DNA of 64,000 bases, taken from positions 1 through 64,000 of the forward strand of contig JANYLM010000125.1 of NCBI GenBank assembly GCA_025357835.1, in the 5' to 3' direction. Position numbers and translations under genes: made by a program. Below the pieces are notes generated by a model. The model was given only the letters and a program-made list of their open reading frames with translations, searched no databases and was not told the origin of the DNA. This document shows positions 6,683 to 15,714 of this stretch, in pieces. This DNA comes from Gammaproteobacteria bacterium. GTDB taxonomy: Bacteria > Pseudomonadota > Gammaproteobacteria > Steroidobacterales > Steroidobacteraceae. Numbering within the stretch: position 1 is the first letter of the stretch; each line of letters begins with the position of its first letter.

Positions 6683-9373
6683 CTAAAAGCTATAGCCAAT
6701 CTTGACTCCAATGACACGCGGGTGCATCGGTGTCTGCGCGATGATGTACTGATCGGCATTGGTGAACAGGCTGGTGTTCGCATTGGCCAGGTTTTCGGCG
6801 TACAACTGCGCGTTCCAGGCGTCCTTCGCGACACCAACCGCGGCGTCCACATTGGTGAACGCGGGATCCTCGAACCGCAGCCGGGTCGTGCTGACCAATC
6901 CGGCCGCCGCTATCGTCGGGTTCGCACCGGCCTGCGTGAACGAATGCCCGCTGTGCGCGACGCTCGCCTGGACAAACGTCTGGTACTCACCGAGCTTGAA
7001 CTCATAGCGCGCACGCAGGCTGGACTGCACCGGCGGCGAACTGGCGGTCGGCGCACCGATCGGGCCGAAAGGATTGACGACCGGCGTACAGATGCCGCCG
7101 GGGCAGGTTTCGGTGATCTGCTTGCCGTAATTGACGCTCAATGGGTTGCCGTCGATCAGCGACGGCGAATTCGTCTGCTCGCTGTGATTCCACGATGCGG
7201 AGGCCTGCAGCGTCAGGCCGCGGGTAATCAGGGCCACGACCGAGGTCTCGAGACCCCGAACCACGAAGTTCTGCCCATTGGTATCGAAGGTTACGTTACC
7301 GGCCACGCCGGGATCGAGAAAACTGACCTGCACGTTGTTCCAGCTCTCTCGGTAAATCGCGCCATTCCATTGCAGTCGATGGTCTAACCATTCGGTCTTC
7401 CAGCCAAGCTCGTTGTTCGTCAGGCTGTCGGACAAATATCCCTTGGGCACGACGAATTGCGGCTGCCCGTCGGGGCCCGGGGCGTGCAGCGACCCTCCGT
7501 TTTGGTTGAAACTGCCGGGGCGATAGCCCTGCGAAAACGTGTAGTAGAGCATGACGTCCGGCATGACGTGCCAGGTCAGGTTCGCGCGACTCCGATAGCC
7601 AGACTCCGTGCTGCGTAGATTCGCCGTGTCGAAGTTGAAGGAGAGGCTGGTGCAGCCGTTCGGTGGCGTGCCCGCTTCAAAGCAGGTGAAACCCTGGGTG
7701 AGGCTGCCCACCTGCGAGTTCGTGAACTTGAAATGACGCGTTCCCAGCGTGAGCGTCAGCACCTTTGGAACGATGTCGAAGTCCGCCGACGCGAAGAAGG
7801 CCGTCTGCTTGGTATCACGTAGCGCGTCCGGATAGAACGAAACGTTGTCGCCCTGGATGCCTGGACGTCCGACGGTGGCGCCGGGTACCGTGCCAATATT
7901 CGAGAGACAGCCGCTGTTCCCGGGCGTGCCCGGCGCGCCGTTCGACTTGCACGCCGGCGTGGTCGTCTCTATCCATTGGGTCTGATCGTAAACCTTGTTG
8001 TCCTCGATATACGCGCCGACGATGCCGCGCAATCGCCAGTCGTCCGGTGTGCTGAGCCGGATTTCGTGTTGCAGGTGCTCATTGCGCTCCTGCACCGTCC
8101 GCCAGGTGACGGTGGGCGAAAAGCAGGTTGGCTTGAGGTTCGGGTCGCCCTTGCCGCCGTTGATGCTGGAGCCCGTTCCTGGGCCGTAGCACTGGTAATA
8201 ATCGGCATACAAGCCGCGCGAGTAATTCGTGTAGTCGGCAAGCTGCTCGACTTTGCGAACGAGATATCCGCCGGTGTAGATGGCCTTCAGATCGCCGAAC
8301 CGGCCGTTGACGGTCCACGCCGTGTTGGAAAACTTGTCCCTGTCGGATGCATGGTTGAACAGCGTGACCTGCAGGGCCTGCAGCGGCGCTCCGTCCGAGG
8401 CGTTTGGCTGTTGGTAGAAGACGCCCTCGGCATCCATGTTCTGGTAAGTCTGCGCGATGAGCACGTCCCAGTCGTCATTGAACTTGTACAAGAGTTGGCC
8501 GCGGATGCCCTTGTACGTGACGGGGTTGATAGCCCTTCCGGCGATGGTGGAGTTATCGAGCACAGGGCTGCCCGGCGGCACGCACCAGCCTGCGTTCGGC
8601 AGTCCGTCCGGGCAATTGCCATTGACCGCCGGGTAATTTGCGTAATGAATGCCGAGGTCGGTGTTCTTGCGCGTGAACTTCGCCGCCACGTTGTCGATGT
8701 AGCCGCCGCGGCTGTCGTTGTAGATGACAGCGCGCACCGCCATCCTGTCGGCAATCAACGGCAAGTTCAGCATCGCAGTCAGATTCGCGTTCGGATCGCC
8801 GTGGGCGGTTACGCTGTAGCCGGCGCCGACGGTCGCCTCGGTCTTGTCGAGCTTCGGCGCGTTGGTGATGTAGCGGACGACACCCGCTTCGGCGCCGGCG
8901 CCGAACAGCGTACCCTGTGGGCCCTCGAGGACCTCAATGCGGGCGATGTCGGCGACGTAGACGTCGAGGTTGCGCGACGGCAGCTGCACCGACTGATTGT
9001 CGAGGTACACCGCAACGTTCGGGAAATAACCCGTCGAACCGCTGCCCTGGAACTGCTGCGCGCCTGCGCTCAAGCCGCGCATGTAGATTTCGCTCTGGCC
9101 CGGGCCGTTGCTCGCTGACGAGACGTTCGGCAGATATTTGACGTAGTCGTCGAAATTCGTGATATTGAGTTGCGCCAGCGTGCTCTCTGTGAACGCCTGC
9201 ATGGCGATCGGAACGTCCTGCATTCCCTGACTGCGGTGCTGTGCCGTGACGATGATCTCCTCAAGAGTTCCGCTACCGGAGTCAATGCTGTCGGTTGCCG
9301 GCGCCGTCGCGCGGGCCGCAAATGATGTCGTACCCAGGATCGCAGCTATCGCAAGGGGCAGTGTCGGGTTCAT
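6683..9373 (-). CDS. TonB-dependent outer-membrane receptor
   Basis: This 896-residue receptor has a signal peptide (LAIAAILGTTSFAARA), a TonB-box-like EEIIVTAQHR at about residue 38, a plug domain (DVPIAMQAFTESTLAQLNI, RIEVLEGPQGTLFGAGAEAG, about 45-170), and a barrel ending in the terminal F of KIGYSF. The box and plug wording match the iron-complex/oligomer subgroup common in sphingomonads and Nevskiales, which differs from the receptor at 1281-4163. AGAGGATG precedes the ATG. No partner gene is adjacent, so the ligand is unknown. Confidence 0.92.
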   Translation of the reverse strand: MNPTLPLAIAAILGTTSFAARATAPATDSIDSGSGTLEEIIVTAQHRSQGMQDVPIAMQAFTESTLAQLNITNFDDYVKYLPNVSSASNGPGQSEIYMRGLSAGAQQFQGSGSTGYFPNVAVYLDNQSVQLPSRNLDVYVADIARIEVLEGPQGTLFGAGAEAGVVRYITNAPKLDKTEATVGAGYSVTAHGDPNANLTAMLNLPLIADRMAVRAVIYNDSRGGYIDNVAAKFTRKNTDLGIHYANYPAVNGNCPDGLPNAGWCVPPGSPVLDNSTIAGRAINPVTYKGIRGQLLYKFNDDWDVLIAQTYQNMDAEGVFYQQPNASDGAPLQALQVTLFNHASDRDKFSNTAWTVNGRFGDLKAIYTGGYLVRKVEQLADYTNYSRGLYADYYQCYGPGTGSSINGGKGDPNLKPTCFSPTVTWRTVQERNEHLQHEIRLSTPDDWRLRGIVGAYIEDNKVYDQTQWIETTTPACKSNGAPGTPGNSGCLSNIGTVPGATVGRPGIQGDNVSFYPDALRDTKQTAFFASADFDIVPKVLTLTLGTRHFKFTNSQVGSLTQGFTCFEAGTPPNGCTSLSFNFDTANLRSTESGYRSRANLTWHVMPDVMLYYTFSQGYRPGSFNQNGGSLHAPGPDGQPQFVVPKGYLSDSLTNNELGWKTEWLDHRLQWNGAIYRESWNNVQVSFLDPGVAGNVTFDTNGQNFVVRGLETSVVALITRGLTLQASASWNHSEQTNSPSLIDGNPLSVNYGKQITETCPGGICTPVVNPFGPIGAPTASSPPVQSSLRARYEFKLGEYQTFVQASVAHSGHSFTQAGANPTIAAAGLVSTTRLRFEDPAFTNVDAAVGVAKDAWNAQLYAENLANANTSLFTNADQYIIAQTPMHPRVIGVKIGYSF

Positions 9374-9642
9374 TGATCATCCTCTTTTGAGACAAAGCGT
9401 ATTATTCTTATTTGCGTAACCACTATATCTGCAAGTTACTCAGCCGTGCATCAAATTGTGCTTAGTGTGGGAGCTTCTAAGGTGGGGAGAGCATGGTCAT
9501 GGGGCCCATTGAAATCCCGAGCGAGACGCACGCGGCCGCCGCAAACACAGGGCTCCTGTCGCTGCGGCAGCAGCTTGTGCGCTGCCTGGCAGTGAGAGAG
9601 CGGTACAGTCACTTGCGCTTGAGAGACCCGTACTGGCGAAGC

Positions 9643-11547
9643 TCAATTTCGATCACTCCCTTCTGACTTTCGCATCGGAGTCGCAGAGGCATTAGCCCGC
9701 GTACCGTTTGCAACTCCAGAACTGAGCAAAGTCGCACAGTCCGCATCCTTGGCTTGGCCGGGATCGACGATCACGAGGGCGGCCTTGCTTGCCTGGATAT
9801 GAGTCGTGGGGTGCGCCAGCGTGCCTTGCACCAATATGGGTGTACGCAACCGGAACAGCCGCAAACTCTTGGGATTGCCGCGGATTTTTAAATCGAGAGC
9901 CTCGGTATCAAGATGAATTTGACCCTCGCCGGTAATCAGCATAGGAGCCGTGTCCACGACCAAACTCCCTGCGATGAGATTACCTTCCTGAGCCTCGAAA
10001 TTCGCGATTGCGCAGCGGACTGGGATGTCCTGCTTGTTCTTGGTGAGGAAGAGCCCTAGCCCGCGCAGGTCGACACCGGTGAGTTCAGCAAAGGAGTCAC
10101 GAAGCGCTCCGTTCGCGACCTGCGCCGACACCGTGCCGTTCGCGGTGGCGGCGACTTGGTGTACCGAACTGCCCGCGCCGCTGACGATGACCCGAGCTTG
10201 CATCGGGCCGTCGAAGGAAGGTGGACCCGCGTTGTTGCGGTCAAATTGTCCGAGTTGCAGATCCGTGATCTTAAGGTCTACGTCGACCGCTGGAACTTTC
10301 GGCCTCGCGTCGAGCCGTAGGTGCGCATCAATCGTACCCCCTAGCAGCTCGGCTAATAGCGGCGCTACCGTGAGCACACCATGATCAATCGTCGCTTTGG
10401 CGGAGATCTCGTGCAAGGATAGACGGGCCACATCCACTCGGTGCGCGCGGAATTTCATTGTCGCGTCATGGCCGCGCACCAATTCCGAACTCAGCATGGC
10501 GTCAGATAGCAACAGTGGCGACTTGGGTTCGGAAGTCCGTCCCGCCGCCCGCGCGCCAAGATCGGATAGGCGCAGAGTTTGAGAATTCAGGTCGATGTCG
10601 AATTTCTGCCGATCACCCGCGGGTCCAATCGACACCGTGCCGTGCACATCGCTCTGTCCGAAGCTCGCTACCAGATCGCTGAGCGTCGTTTGGGTGCCGC
10701 GACGCGAAAGCTTGCCGGAGAGGCGATAGCTGCCGGTATCGATCAAAGTCACGCCGATCATAAAGTAGAGGTCCTTCATGTCCGGTCCTTCTGCCTCGAA
10801 CGTGGCATCGAGTATGTCGAAGTCGAAAGGCCGCGGCAGCAAGCCATGACCATGGAGGCGCGAACCGCTCGAGTGCTCGGCAAAGCTAAAGTAGTAGGGA
10901 CTGTTGTGATTGGCCGCGGCGAGCGGATCCCCGGTGATGTCGAAGGTTACGGCCTTGCTGTTCAATTGGCCAGCCCCTTCGATCCGCAACGGGTTCAGTG
11001 CTGCGACTTCGTTTACGTTCCGGGCGGATACCCTACCGGCAAACTGCAGGTGCCGCAGATCGTCTCGAAGCACGACGTGTGCGTTGGGCATCGACAGGCT
11101 GCGGACGATCGGCAAGTTCACGTTGTCGCTGTGTTTGGCAGGGTCGGTCAATTGCCAGTTAGCAAGACCGGTAGAATCGCGCACTAAATAAAATGTCGCC
11201 CCCTGTAATTCGAGTCCTACGACTCCTGAAGGGTGATCAAATCCTGGCAGCTTGAGCACCATTGAGAGCTTTCCGACCTCGGCAGTAATCCCCGAAGACA
11301 TCCAAGGCGGGTTGCTGATCACGACCTGCTCGGCAATCACCCGCGGATTGAACGAGAAGATGTGCGCCTCAAAAGCCCCCTTAACCTGGATTGGACGTCC
11401 CATGCGCGAGGCGAAATACCGGATCAGCAGCCCGCGGCAGTGCCCCGCGTCTACCGCAACGACCAGGCCTGCGGTCAAGACGATCAATGCGGCGACCACC
11501 GCGGCCGTCCCTAATAGGATCCGGCGGATGACCAACGAACCGTTCAT
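9643..11547 (-). CDS. AsmA family protein
   Basis: This 634-residue protein has one N-terminal membrane anchor (residues 8-31, ILLGTAAVVAALIVLTAGLVV) followed by a large periplasmic region. The start of that region has AsmA-type wording (MGRPIQVKGAFEAHIFSFNPRVIAEQVVISNPPWM), and the C-terminal half contains the AsmA_2 pattern GEGQIHLDTEALDLKIRGNPK and RLRTPILVQGTLAHP. AsmA-like proteins are thought to bridge inner and outer membranes for phospholipid transport or to influence outer-membrane assembly. The gene stands alone. The C-terminal tail is Ala/Ser-rich and not conserved in the family. Confidence 0.88.
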   Translation of the reverse strand: MNGSLVIRRILLGTAAVVAALIVLTAGLVVAVDAGHCRGLLIRYFASRMGRPIQVKGAFEAHIFSFNPRVIAEQVVISNPPWMSSGITAEVGKLSMVLKLPGFDHPSGVVGLELQGATFYLVRDSTGLANWQLTDPAKHSDNVNLPIVRSLSMPNAHVVLRDDLRHLQFAGRVSARNVNEVAALNPLRIEGAGQLNSKAVTFDITGDPLAAANHNSPYYFSFAEHSSGSRLHGHGLLPRPFDFDILDATFEAEGPDMKDLYFMIGVTLIDTGSYRLSGKLSRRGTQTTLSDLVASFGQSDVHGTVSIGPAGDRQKFDIDLNSQTLRLSDLGARAAGRTSEPKSPLLLSDAMLSSELVRGHDATMKFRAHRVDVARLSLHEISAKATIDHGVLTVAPLLAELLGGTIDAHLRLDARPKVPAVDVDLKITDLQLGQFDRNNAGPPSFDGPMQARVIVSGAGSSVHQVAATANGTVSAQVANGALRDSFAELTGVDLRGLGLFLTKNKQDIPVRCAIANFEAQEGNLIAGSLVVDTAPMLITGEGQIHLDTEALDLKIRGNPKSLRLFRLRTPILVQGTLAHPTTHIQASKAALVIVDPGQAKDADCATLLSSGVANGTRANASATPMRKSEGSDRN

Positions 11548-11845
11548 GGCGCAATTAACGCAGGAATCGGCGTCCTAGGTACGCGGTGTTGCGGCGAATA
11601 ATGGTCGCTCATGCATTGGTACTCGCCGAACGGCGCAATTAATCGATCCGCCGGCCCGCGCCGGGATCCGGCAGATACCCGACACTATAGAGCCAAAAGA
11701 CGCCGAAAGAGCGAACGATACCTAGCCCGACTTCGAAATGCCCTTCGGGACCAGCCACGCTATGAACGTGAGCCGCTGCAGCGCGGGATCGACGCGCTAC
11801 TGCGCCTTGCCACCAAAACGGGCCAAAGGTCGAGCGTCGCGGCAC

Positions 11846-12105
11846 TCAAAATTTCCCGATCATATTCACGAAGAAACCGTGGCTGCGATAGCTCACGTCC
11901 GTGAGTTCATCCGAGTAATTGGTGAAATTATAGCCAGCGCCGATCTTCACGTGATCGCCGATGTGGCGATAGCCGCCGAGCAGAAACCCCAGTCGACGGT
12001 CGGCGGTTTCGCGGATGGACAAGCGGCGCAGCTCGATCGTGGCGTATGAGCGGCGACCGCAAGCAGAGTCATGGGCGCGATGCCCCGGCGGAATCCTAAA
12101 TTCAT
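11846..12105 (-). pseudogene. Outer-membrane protein remnant: signal peptide joined out of frame to a C-terminal barrel fragment
   Basis: From ATG at 12105 (minus) the frame reads a signal-like start (MNLGFRRGIAPMTLLAVAAH). It then diverges. A second frame ending at the stop at 11846 reads LRRLSIRETADRRLGFLLGG, then HIGDHVKIGAGYNFTNYSDE and ends VNMIGKF, the typical last strands of a proteobacterial outer-membrane barrel. The middle of the protein is missing and the two parts are in different frames. This indicates an internal deletion of a larger porin-like or OmpA-like gene. It lies 26 bp from the pseudouridine synthase stop. Confidence 0.6.
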
Positions 12106-12130
12106 CAGCTTCGATCGGTGCGTCGCGGCG

Positions 12131-12688
12131 TCAGCGCTCGGTCCACGGTGAGGCTGCATCGATCTCACGCCACTCGCCGGGCGCCAAGCCGTCCACTTTG
12201 ACGTGTCCTACGCAGGCCCGTACCAAGCGCAATGTCGGGAAGCCGACATGCGCCGTCATGCGCCGGACCTGTCGGTTCTTGCCTTCGCGCAGCGTGAGCT
12301 CGAGCCACGCCGTCGGAATCTTCGCGCGATGGCGAATCGGCGGGTCGCGCGGCCAGAGGTTGTTGGGTGTGTCGATGAGTCGCGCGCCGGCGGATTTGGT
12401 CGTGAAGTCGCTCAACTGTACGCCGTTACGCAGTGCAAGCACTGCTGCTGCGGTCGGCTCGCCTTCCACCTCGGCCCAATACACCTTCGCGAGCTTGTGA
12501 CGCGGATTCGAGATGCGTGCTTGTAAGGCGCCGTCGTCGGTGAGCAGCAGCAGTCCTTCGCTGTCAGTGTCGAGTCGGCCCGCGGGGTACACGTTCCTGA
12601 CCTGAATGAAGTCGGCCAAAGTGCGGCGGCCCGGCTCGGGGCGGAACTTGCAGATGACGCCAAATGGCTTGTTGAACGCGATCAACAC
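12131..12688 (-). CDS. rluE: 23S rRNA pseudouridine synthase, RluE type
   Basis: This 185-residue protein is a RsuA/RluB/E/F-family pseudouridine synthase lacking the N-terminal S4 domain, as RluE does. The catalytic motif [17 protein letters not shown] lies near residue 38, with Asp in RLD as the nucleophile, and the second conserved block [15 protein letters not shown] near 135. RluE modifies U2457 of 23S rRNA in E. coli. The start codon is GTG at 12688. It lies 13 bp downstream of the radical SAM gene on the same strand, so they probably share a transcript. Assignment to RluE over RsuA rests on missing S4 and length. Confidence 0.88.
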   Translation of the reverse strand: MLIAFNKPFGVICKFRPEPGRRTLADFIQVRNVYPAGRLDTDSEGLLLLTDDGALQARISNPRHKLAKVYWAEVEGEPTAAAVLALRNGVQLSDFTTKSAGARLIDTPNNLWPRDPPIRHRAKIPTAWLELTLREGKNRQVRRMTAHVGFPTLRLVRACVGHVKVDGLAPGEWREIDAASPWTER

Positions 12689-12700
12689 CGGCGCGGCGAC

Positions 12701-14674
12701 TCAGGCGAGACAGCGTTCGATCATGTCCGGCGGCACCGTCGTGGCCGGCACGGCAAACGCCGCACTGCGCCGAGGGCCTGACCGCACACCGCGGCGACGG
12801 CCATTCCCACGCGGATCGAACCACATGCGCACGTCCTCATCGAGGCCGACGCCATGCATGTAACTATAGAGTGCCTTGCGCAGGCCACTGCCTAACATGT
12901 CGTGATCTGCGCCCACCGGATCGTCGAACTCGAGGTCGTTGTGCGCAAACATGATGTTCGGCGGCGGCCGCAGCGTGATGCCATAGTGTTTTGGATGCAG
13001 CCCAATTGGCGAATGCGCGGTTGCCGCGAAGCGATGCCAGTATGCCGATTGAATACAGCCGGCTGCGAAAAGCTGGCGCACACGATCGAGAGCGTCGATG
13101 GTGTCTTGTGCAGTTTCCGTGGGGAAACCGTACATCAAGTACGCGTGCACCATGATGCCGGCGTCGGTGAACGCACGCGTCACACGCGCCACTTGCTCGA
13201 CGGTGACGCCCTTCCTCATGAGCTCGAGCAATCGATCCGAGGCGACTTCGAGCCCACCGCTCACCGCCACGCAGCCGGCGTCGGCGAGCACGCCGCAGAG
13301 CTCGGGCGTGAAAGCCTTTTCGAAACGAATGTTGCCCCACCACGTGATGCTGAGTTTCTCGGCGATGAGCCGCTTCGCCAGCGCGCGCATCCCCGCGGGC
13401 GGCGCGGCCTCATCGACGAGGTGGAATCCCGTCTCGCCCGTTTCCGCGATCAGCGAGCGAATGCGCTGCATAACCATGTCTGTGCCTGGACTGTCGTAAC
13501 GGCCGATGTAGTCGAGCGAGACGTCGCAGAACGAGCACTTCTTCCAATAGCAGCCGTGCGCCAGTGTGACTTTATTCCAGCGACCGTCAGACCAAAGTCG
13601 ATGCATGGGGTTCAGCATTTCCATGAGCGATACGTATTGATCGAGCGCTAAGCCGTCGTAGGTCGGAATGCCGGTGTCTCGCTGGGCCACGTCATGCTGC
13701 GTTACATCGTTCTCGAACACGACGGCGGTGCCGCGGCGCACGTAGGTGCGCACCAGCGGCACCCGGCGGCCGCACAGCCGCGTCAACAGATTCAGCAGCG
13801 GGCGCTCGCCGTCGTCGAGCGTCACGTAATCGAAGTAGTCGAACACGCGCGGCTCGCGCAACGCGCGCAGCTCGGTGTTGACCCAACCGCCGCCAAGTAC
13901 CAACGTGGTCTTGAGCTTCGCCGCGCGGATCCCGCGTGCCATACGAAATGCGCCGTAAACGTTGCCGGGAAACGGCGCGGTCACGGCGACGACGTCAGGC
14001 TGCTTTGCGGTGATGAGTTCCAGCGTGATCTCATCCAGCGTTGTGTCGACGAGTGTTGGCTCGCTGGTCAGCGCGGCATACAGTGGATCGAACGACGCTG
14101 CGCTTGAGGCGAGGCGCTCGCCGTAGCGCGCGAACTCGAATCGCGGGTCGATGCCGTCTCGCCAAACATCCGCGAGATCGTCCACGTACAGGCTTGCCAG
14201 GTACCGGGCCTGCTCCGTTGAGCCCAGCGCGCCAAACGCAGACAGCAGCTGCTCGTCGCGTGCTGCATGCTCGGCCGTCGGCGGCGGACTTAAATTCTTG
14301 AAGCGCGGACCTTCGGGAAGGAACGCGCGCCCAACAATGCGCAGTGCCAGGCTCGGATCGCGGCCTTGCAAGAATCGAATGGCCGGTTCCACCGTGTCGA
14401 TGTAACGTTCGGCATGGGCCAAAAATTGTGCGATCGATGGCGGCGCAGCGATGCGCCTGCCGATGCTCCGTGCCCGCAGGTGCAGCTCGTTGAACATGCG
14501 CGTGAGCAGCGGCGCCGAGAACAGCCGCAGGAATAAGCTAAGCGAGGCATCGGCTTGTGTCACTTCGAGCCCCAGGTCGGCCGCGTGCAGGCGCAAGAAG
14601 CCGGTCAGGTACGCCGTCGCCGGATACGGCGTATTGAGCTGGATCATTGGCGGTGTGACGAGCAAGACGCGCAT
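12701..14674 (-). CDS. B12-binding-domain radical SAM protein
   Basis: This protein has about 657 residues from the ATG at 14674, which begins MRVLLVTPPMIQLNTPYPATA, typical of the family; upstream in-frame residues to 14758 look non-coding. The N-terminal half holds a cobalamin-binding-like Rossmann region (QPDVVAVTAPFPGNVYGAFR, LVLGGGWVNTELR). The radical SAM cluster motif CxxxCxxC is in HGCYWKKCSFCDV at about residue 370. After it are TIM-barrel features such as WWGNIRFEKAF, CVAVSGGLEVASDRLLELM and YLMYGFPTET. Members methylate or rearrange unactivated carbons, and the substrate here is unknown. It is followed directly by the rluE-like gene and divergent from the cyclase gene. Confidence 0.9.
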   Translation of the reverse strand: MRVLLVTPPMIQLNTPYPATAYLTGFLRLHAADLGLEVTQADASLSLFLRLFSAPLLTRMFNELHLRARSIGRRIAAPPSIAQFLAHAERYIDTVEPAIRFLQGRDPSLALRIVGRAFLPEGPRFKNLSPPPTAEHAARDEQLLSAFGALGSTEQARYLASLYVDDLADVWRDGIDPRFEFARYGERLASSAASFDPLYAALTSEPTLVDTTLDEITLELITAKQPDVVAVTAPFPGNVYGAFRMARGIRAAKLKTTLVLGGGWVNTELRALREPRVFDYFDYVTLDDGERPLLNLLTRLCGRRVPLVRTYVRRGTAVVFENDVTQHDVAQRDTGIPTYDGLALDQYVSLMEMLNPMHRLWSDGRWNKVTLAHGCYWKKCSFCDVSLDYIGRYDSPGTDMVMQRIRSLIAETGETGFHLVDEAAPPAGMRALAKRLIAEKLSITWWGNIRFEKAFTPELCGVLADAGCVAVSGGLEVASDRLLELMRKGVTVEQVARVTRAFTDAGIMVHAYLMYGFPTETAQDTIDALDRVRQLFAAGCIQSAYWHRFAATAHSPIGLHPKHYGITLRPPPNIMFAHNDLEFDDPVGADHDMLGSGLRKALYSYMHGVGLDEDVRMWFDPRGNGRRRGVRSGPRRSAAFAVPATTVPPDMIERCLA

Positions 14675-14886
14675 GGCGTGTGCAGGGTAGCGCAATCGGC
14701 CATGCGCTGTCATAGCGGGAGCTGAGGTTCGATCCCGCCCAAAAGGCTTCCGGTGCATTGGCGGCCGCGTCCCTGAGTTTCAGCATTAGCGGCGTGAACA
14801 ATCGGGCGCAGGCCTATCCCAGCATGCCGCGCTGGTTTAAAGTGCACGCCAACTACAAGTTCTGCGACCAAGCCGACAACTGCATA

Positions 14887-15714
14887 ATGGAGAGTGAATT
14901 GAAGAGATTGCGAGCCGCAACGATCAGCGCGTCGTCCGTGCTGCTTTGTGCAACGCTGGCCGTGGCCGACCCGGCTGCGACGCCCAGCTTGAACGATGTG
15001 TACGCGACACTGGCGAGGAAGCAATTCGTCGACCTCACCCACGCCTTTAGTCCTTCAACCCCGCACTGGAAGGGGTTCGGCGAGGAAAAGGTAACTACGC
15101 TGTACACCATCAAGAAGGACGGCTTCAAAGTCCAGGAATTCACCCACGTCGGCCAATGGGGGACGCACATCGATCCGCCTGCGCATTTCCACGAAGGGCT
15201 GCGCACTCTGGACCAGATCCCGCCGAAGGAAATGCTGCTGCCACTCGTCGTGATCGACGTGCACGCAAGGGTCGCCAGCAACCCGGACTACACACTGACA
15301 CTCGACGACGTGCATGCCTGGGAGGCGAAGCACGGCCGTATTCCGGAGCATGCCTTCGTCGCGATGCGCACCGACTGGTCGAAGCGTTGGCCCGACCAGG
15401 ATGCCATGCAGAACCGCGATGCCAGCGGTGTGGCCCACTATCCTGGCTGGAGCAAGTCTGTGCTGAAGCTCCTGTATGAGGATCGCCGGATCACGGCCTC
15501 GGGGCACGAAACCACGGACACGGACCCAGGCGTCGCGACCACCAAGGACGATTATTCGCTCGAGAGCTACATCCTCGGTCTGAACCACTACCAGATTGAG
15601 ATGCTGACGAATTTGGATCAGGTTCCGGAAGCCGGTGCGCTCATTATGGTAACTTGGCCGAAGCCCGAGGGCGGCACGGGTTTTCCCGCACGCGTGATTG
15701 CAATCCTCCCATGA
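14887..15714 (+). CDS. Exported cyclase-family metal-dependent hydrolase (kynurenine formamidase-like fold)
   Basis: The protein is about 275 residues from the ATG at 14887, which gives a signal peptide (RAATISASSVLLCATLAVA). The cyclase metal-binding motif H-x-G-T-H-x-D-x-P-x-H is clear in THVGQWGTHIDPPAHFHEG at about residue 92. A second conserved block, SGHETTDTDPG, is near 205, and a C-terminal GALIMVTWPKPEGGTGFPAR closes the fold. Relatives open or form cyclic amides or act as kynurenine formamidases; a signal peptide is unusual for the tryptophan enzyme, so another substrate is likely. The 3' end overlaps the symporter gene, implying coupling. A longer in-frame reading from 14758 is less likely. 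Confidence 0.88.
   Translation: MESELKRLRAATISASSVLLCATLAVADPAATPSLNDVYATLARKQFVDLTHAFSPSTPHWKGFGEEKVTTLYTIKKDGFKVQEFTHVGQWGTHIDPPAHFHEGLRTLDQIPPKEMLLPLVVIDVHARVASNPDYTLTLDDVHAWEAKHGRIPEHAFVAMRTDWSKRWPDQDAMQNRDASGVAHYPGWSKSVLKLLYEDRRITASGHETTDTDPGVATTKDDYSLESYILGLNHYQIEMLTNLDQVPEAGALIMVTWPKPEGGTGFPARVIAILP

Noticed and set aside
6387-6705. Two short frames between the phosphatase and the second TonB receptor, including one with a transposase-like FGR start
   Set aside because: The similarity was too short and did not extend; not enough to claim a remnant.
7976-9118. 380-codon plus-strand frame opposite the second TonB receptor
   Set aside because: Same reason: composition shadow, dominated by Arg, Val and Ala with no motif.
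9494-9666. 57-codon plus-strand frame after the second TonB receptor
   Set aside because: No ribosome site or family pattern, and it overlaps the end of the AsmA-like gene.
11639-11845. 68-codon minus-strand frame after the outer-membrane remnant
   Set aside because: No motif beyond a short hydrophobic stretch.
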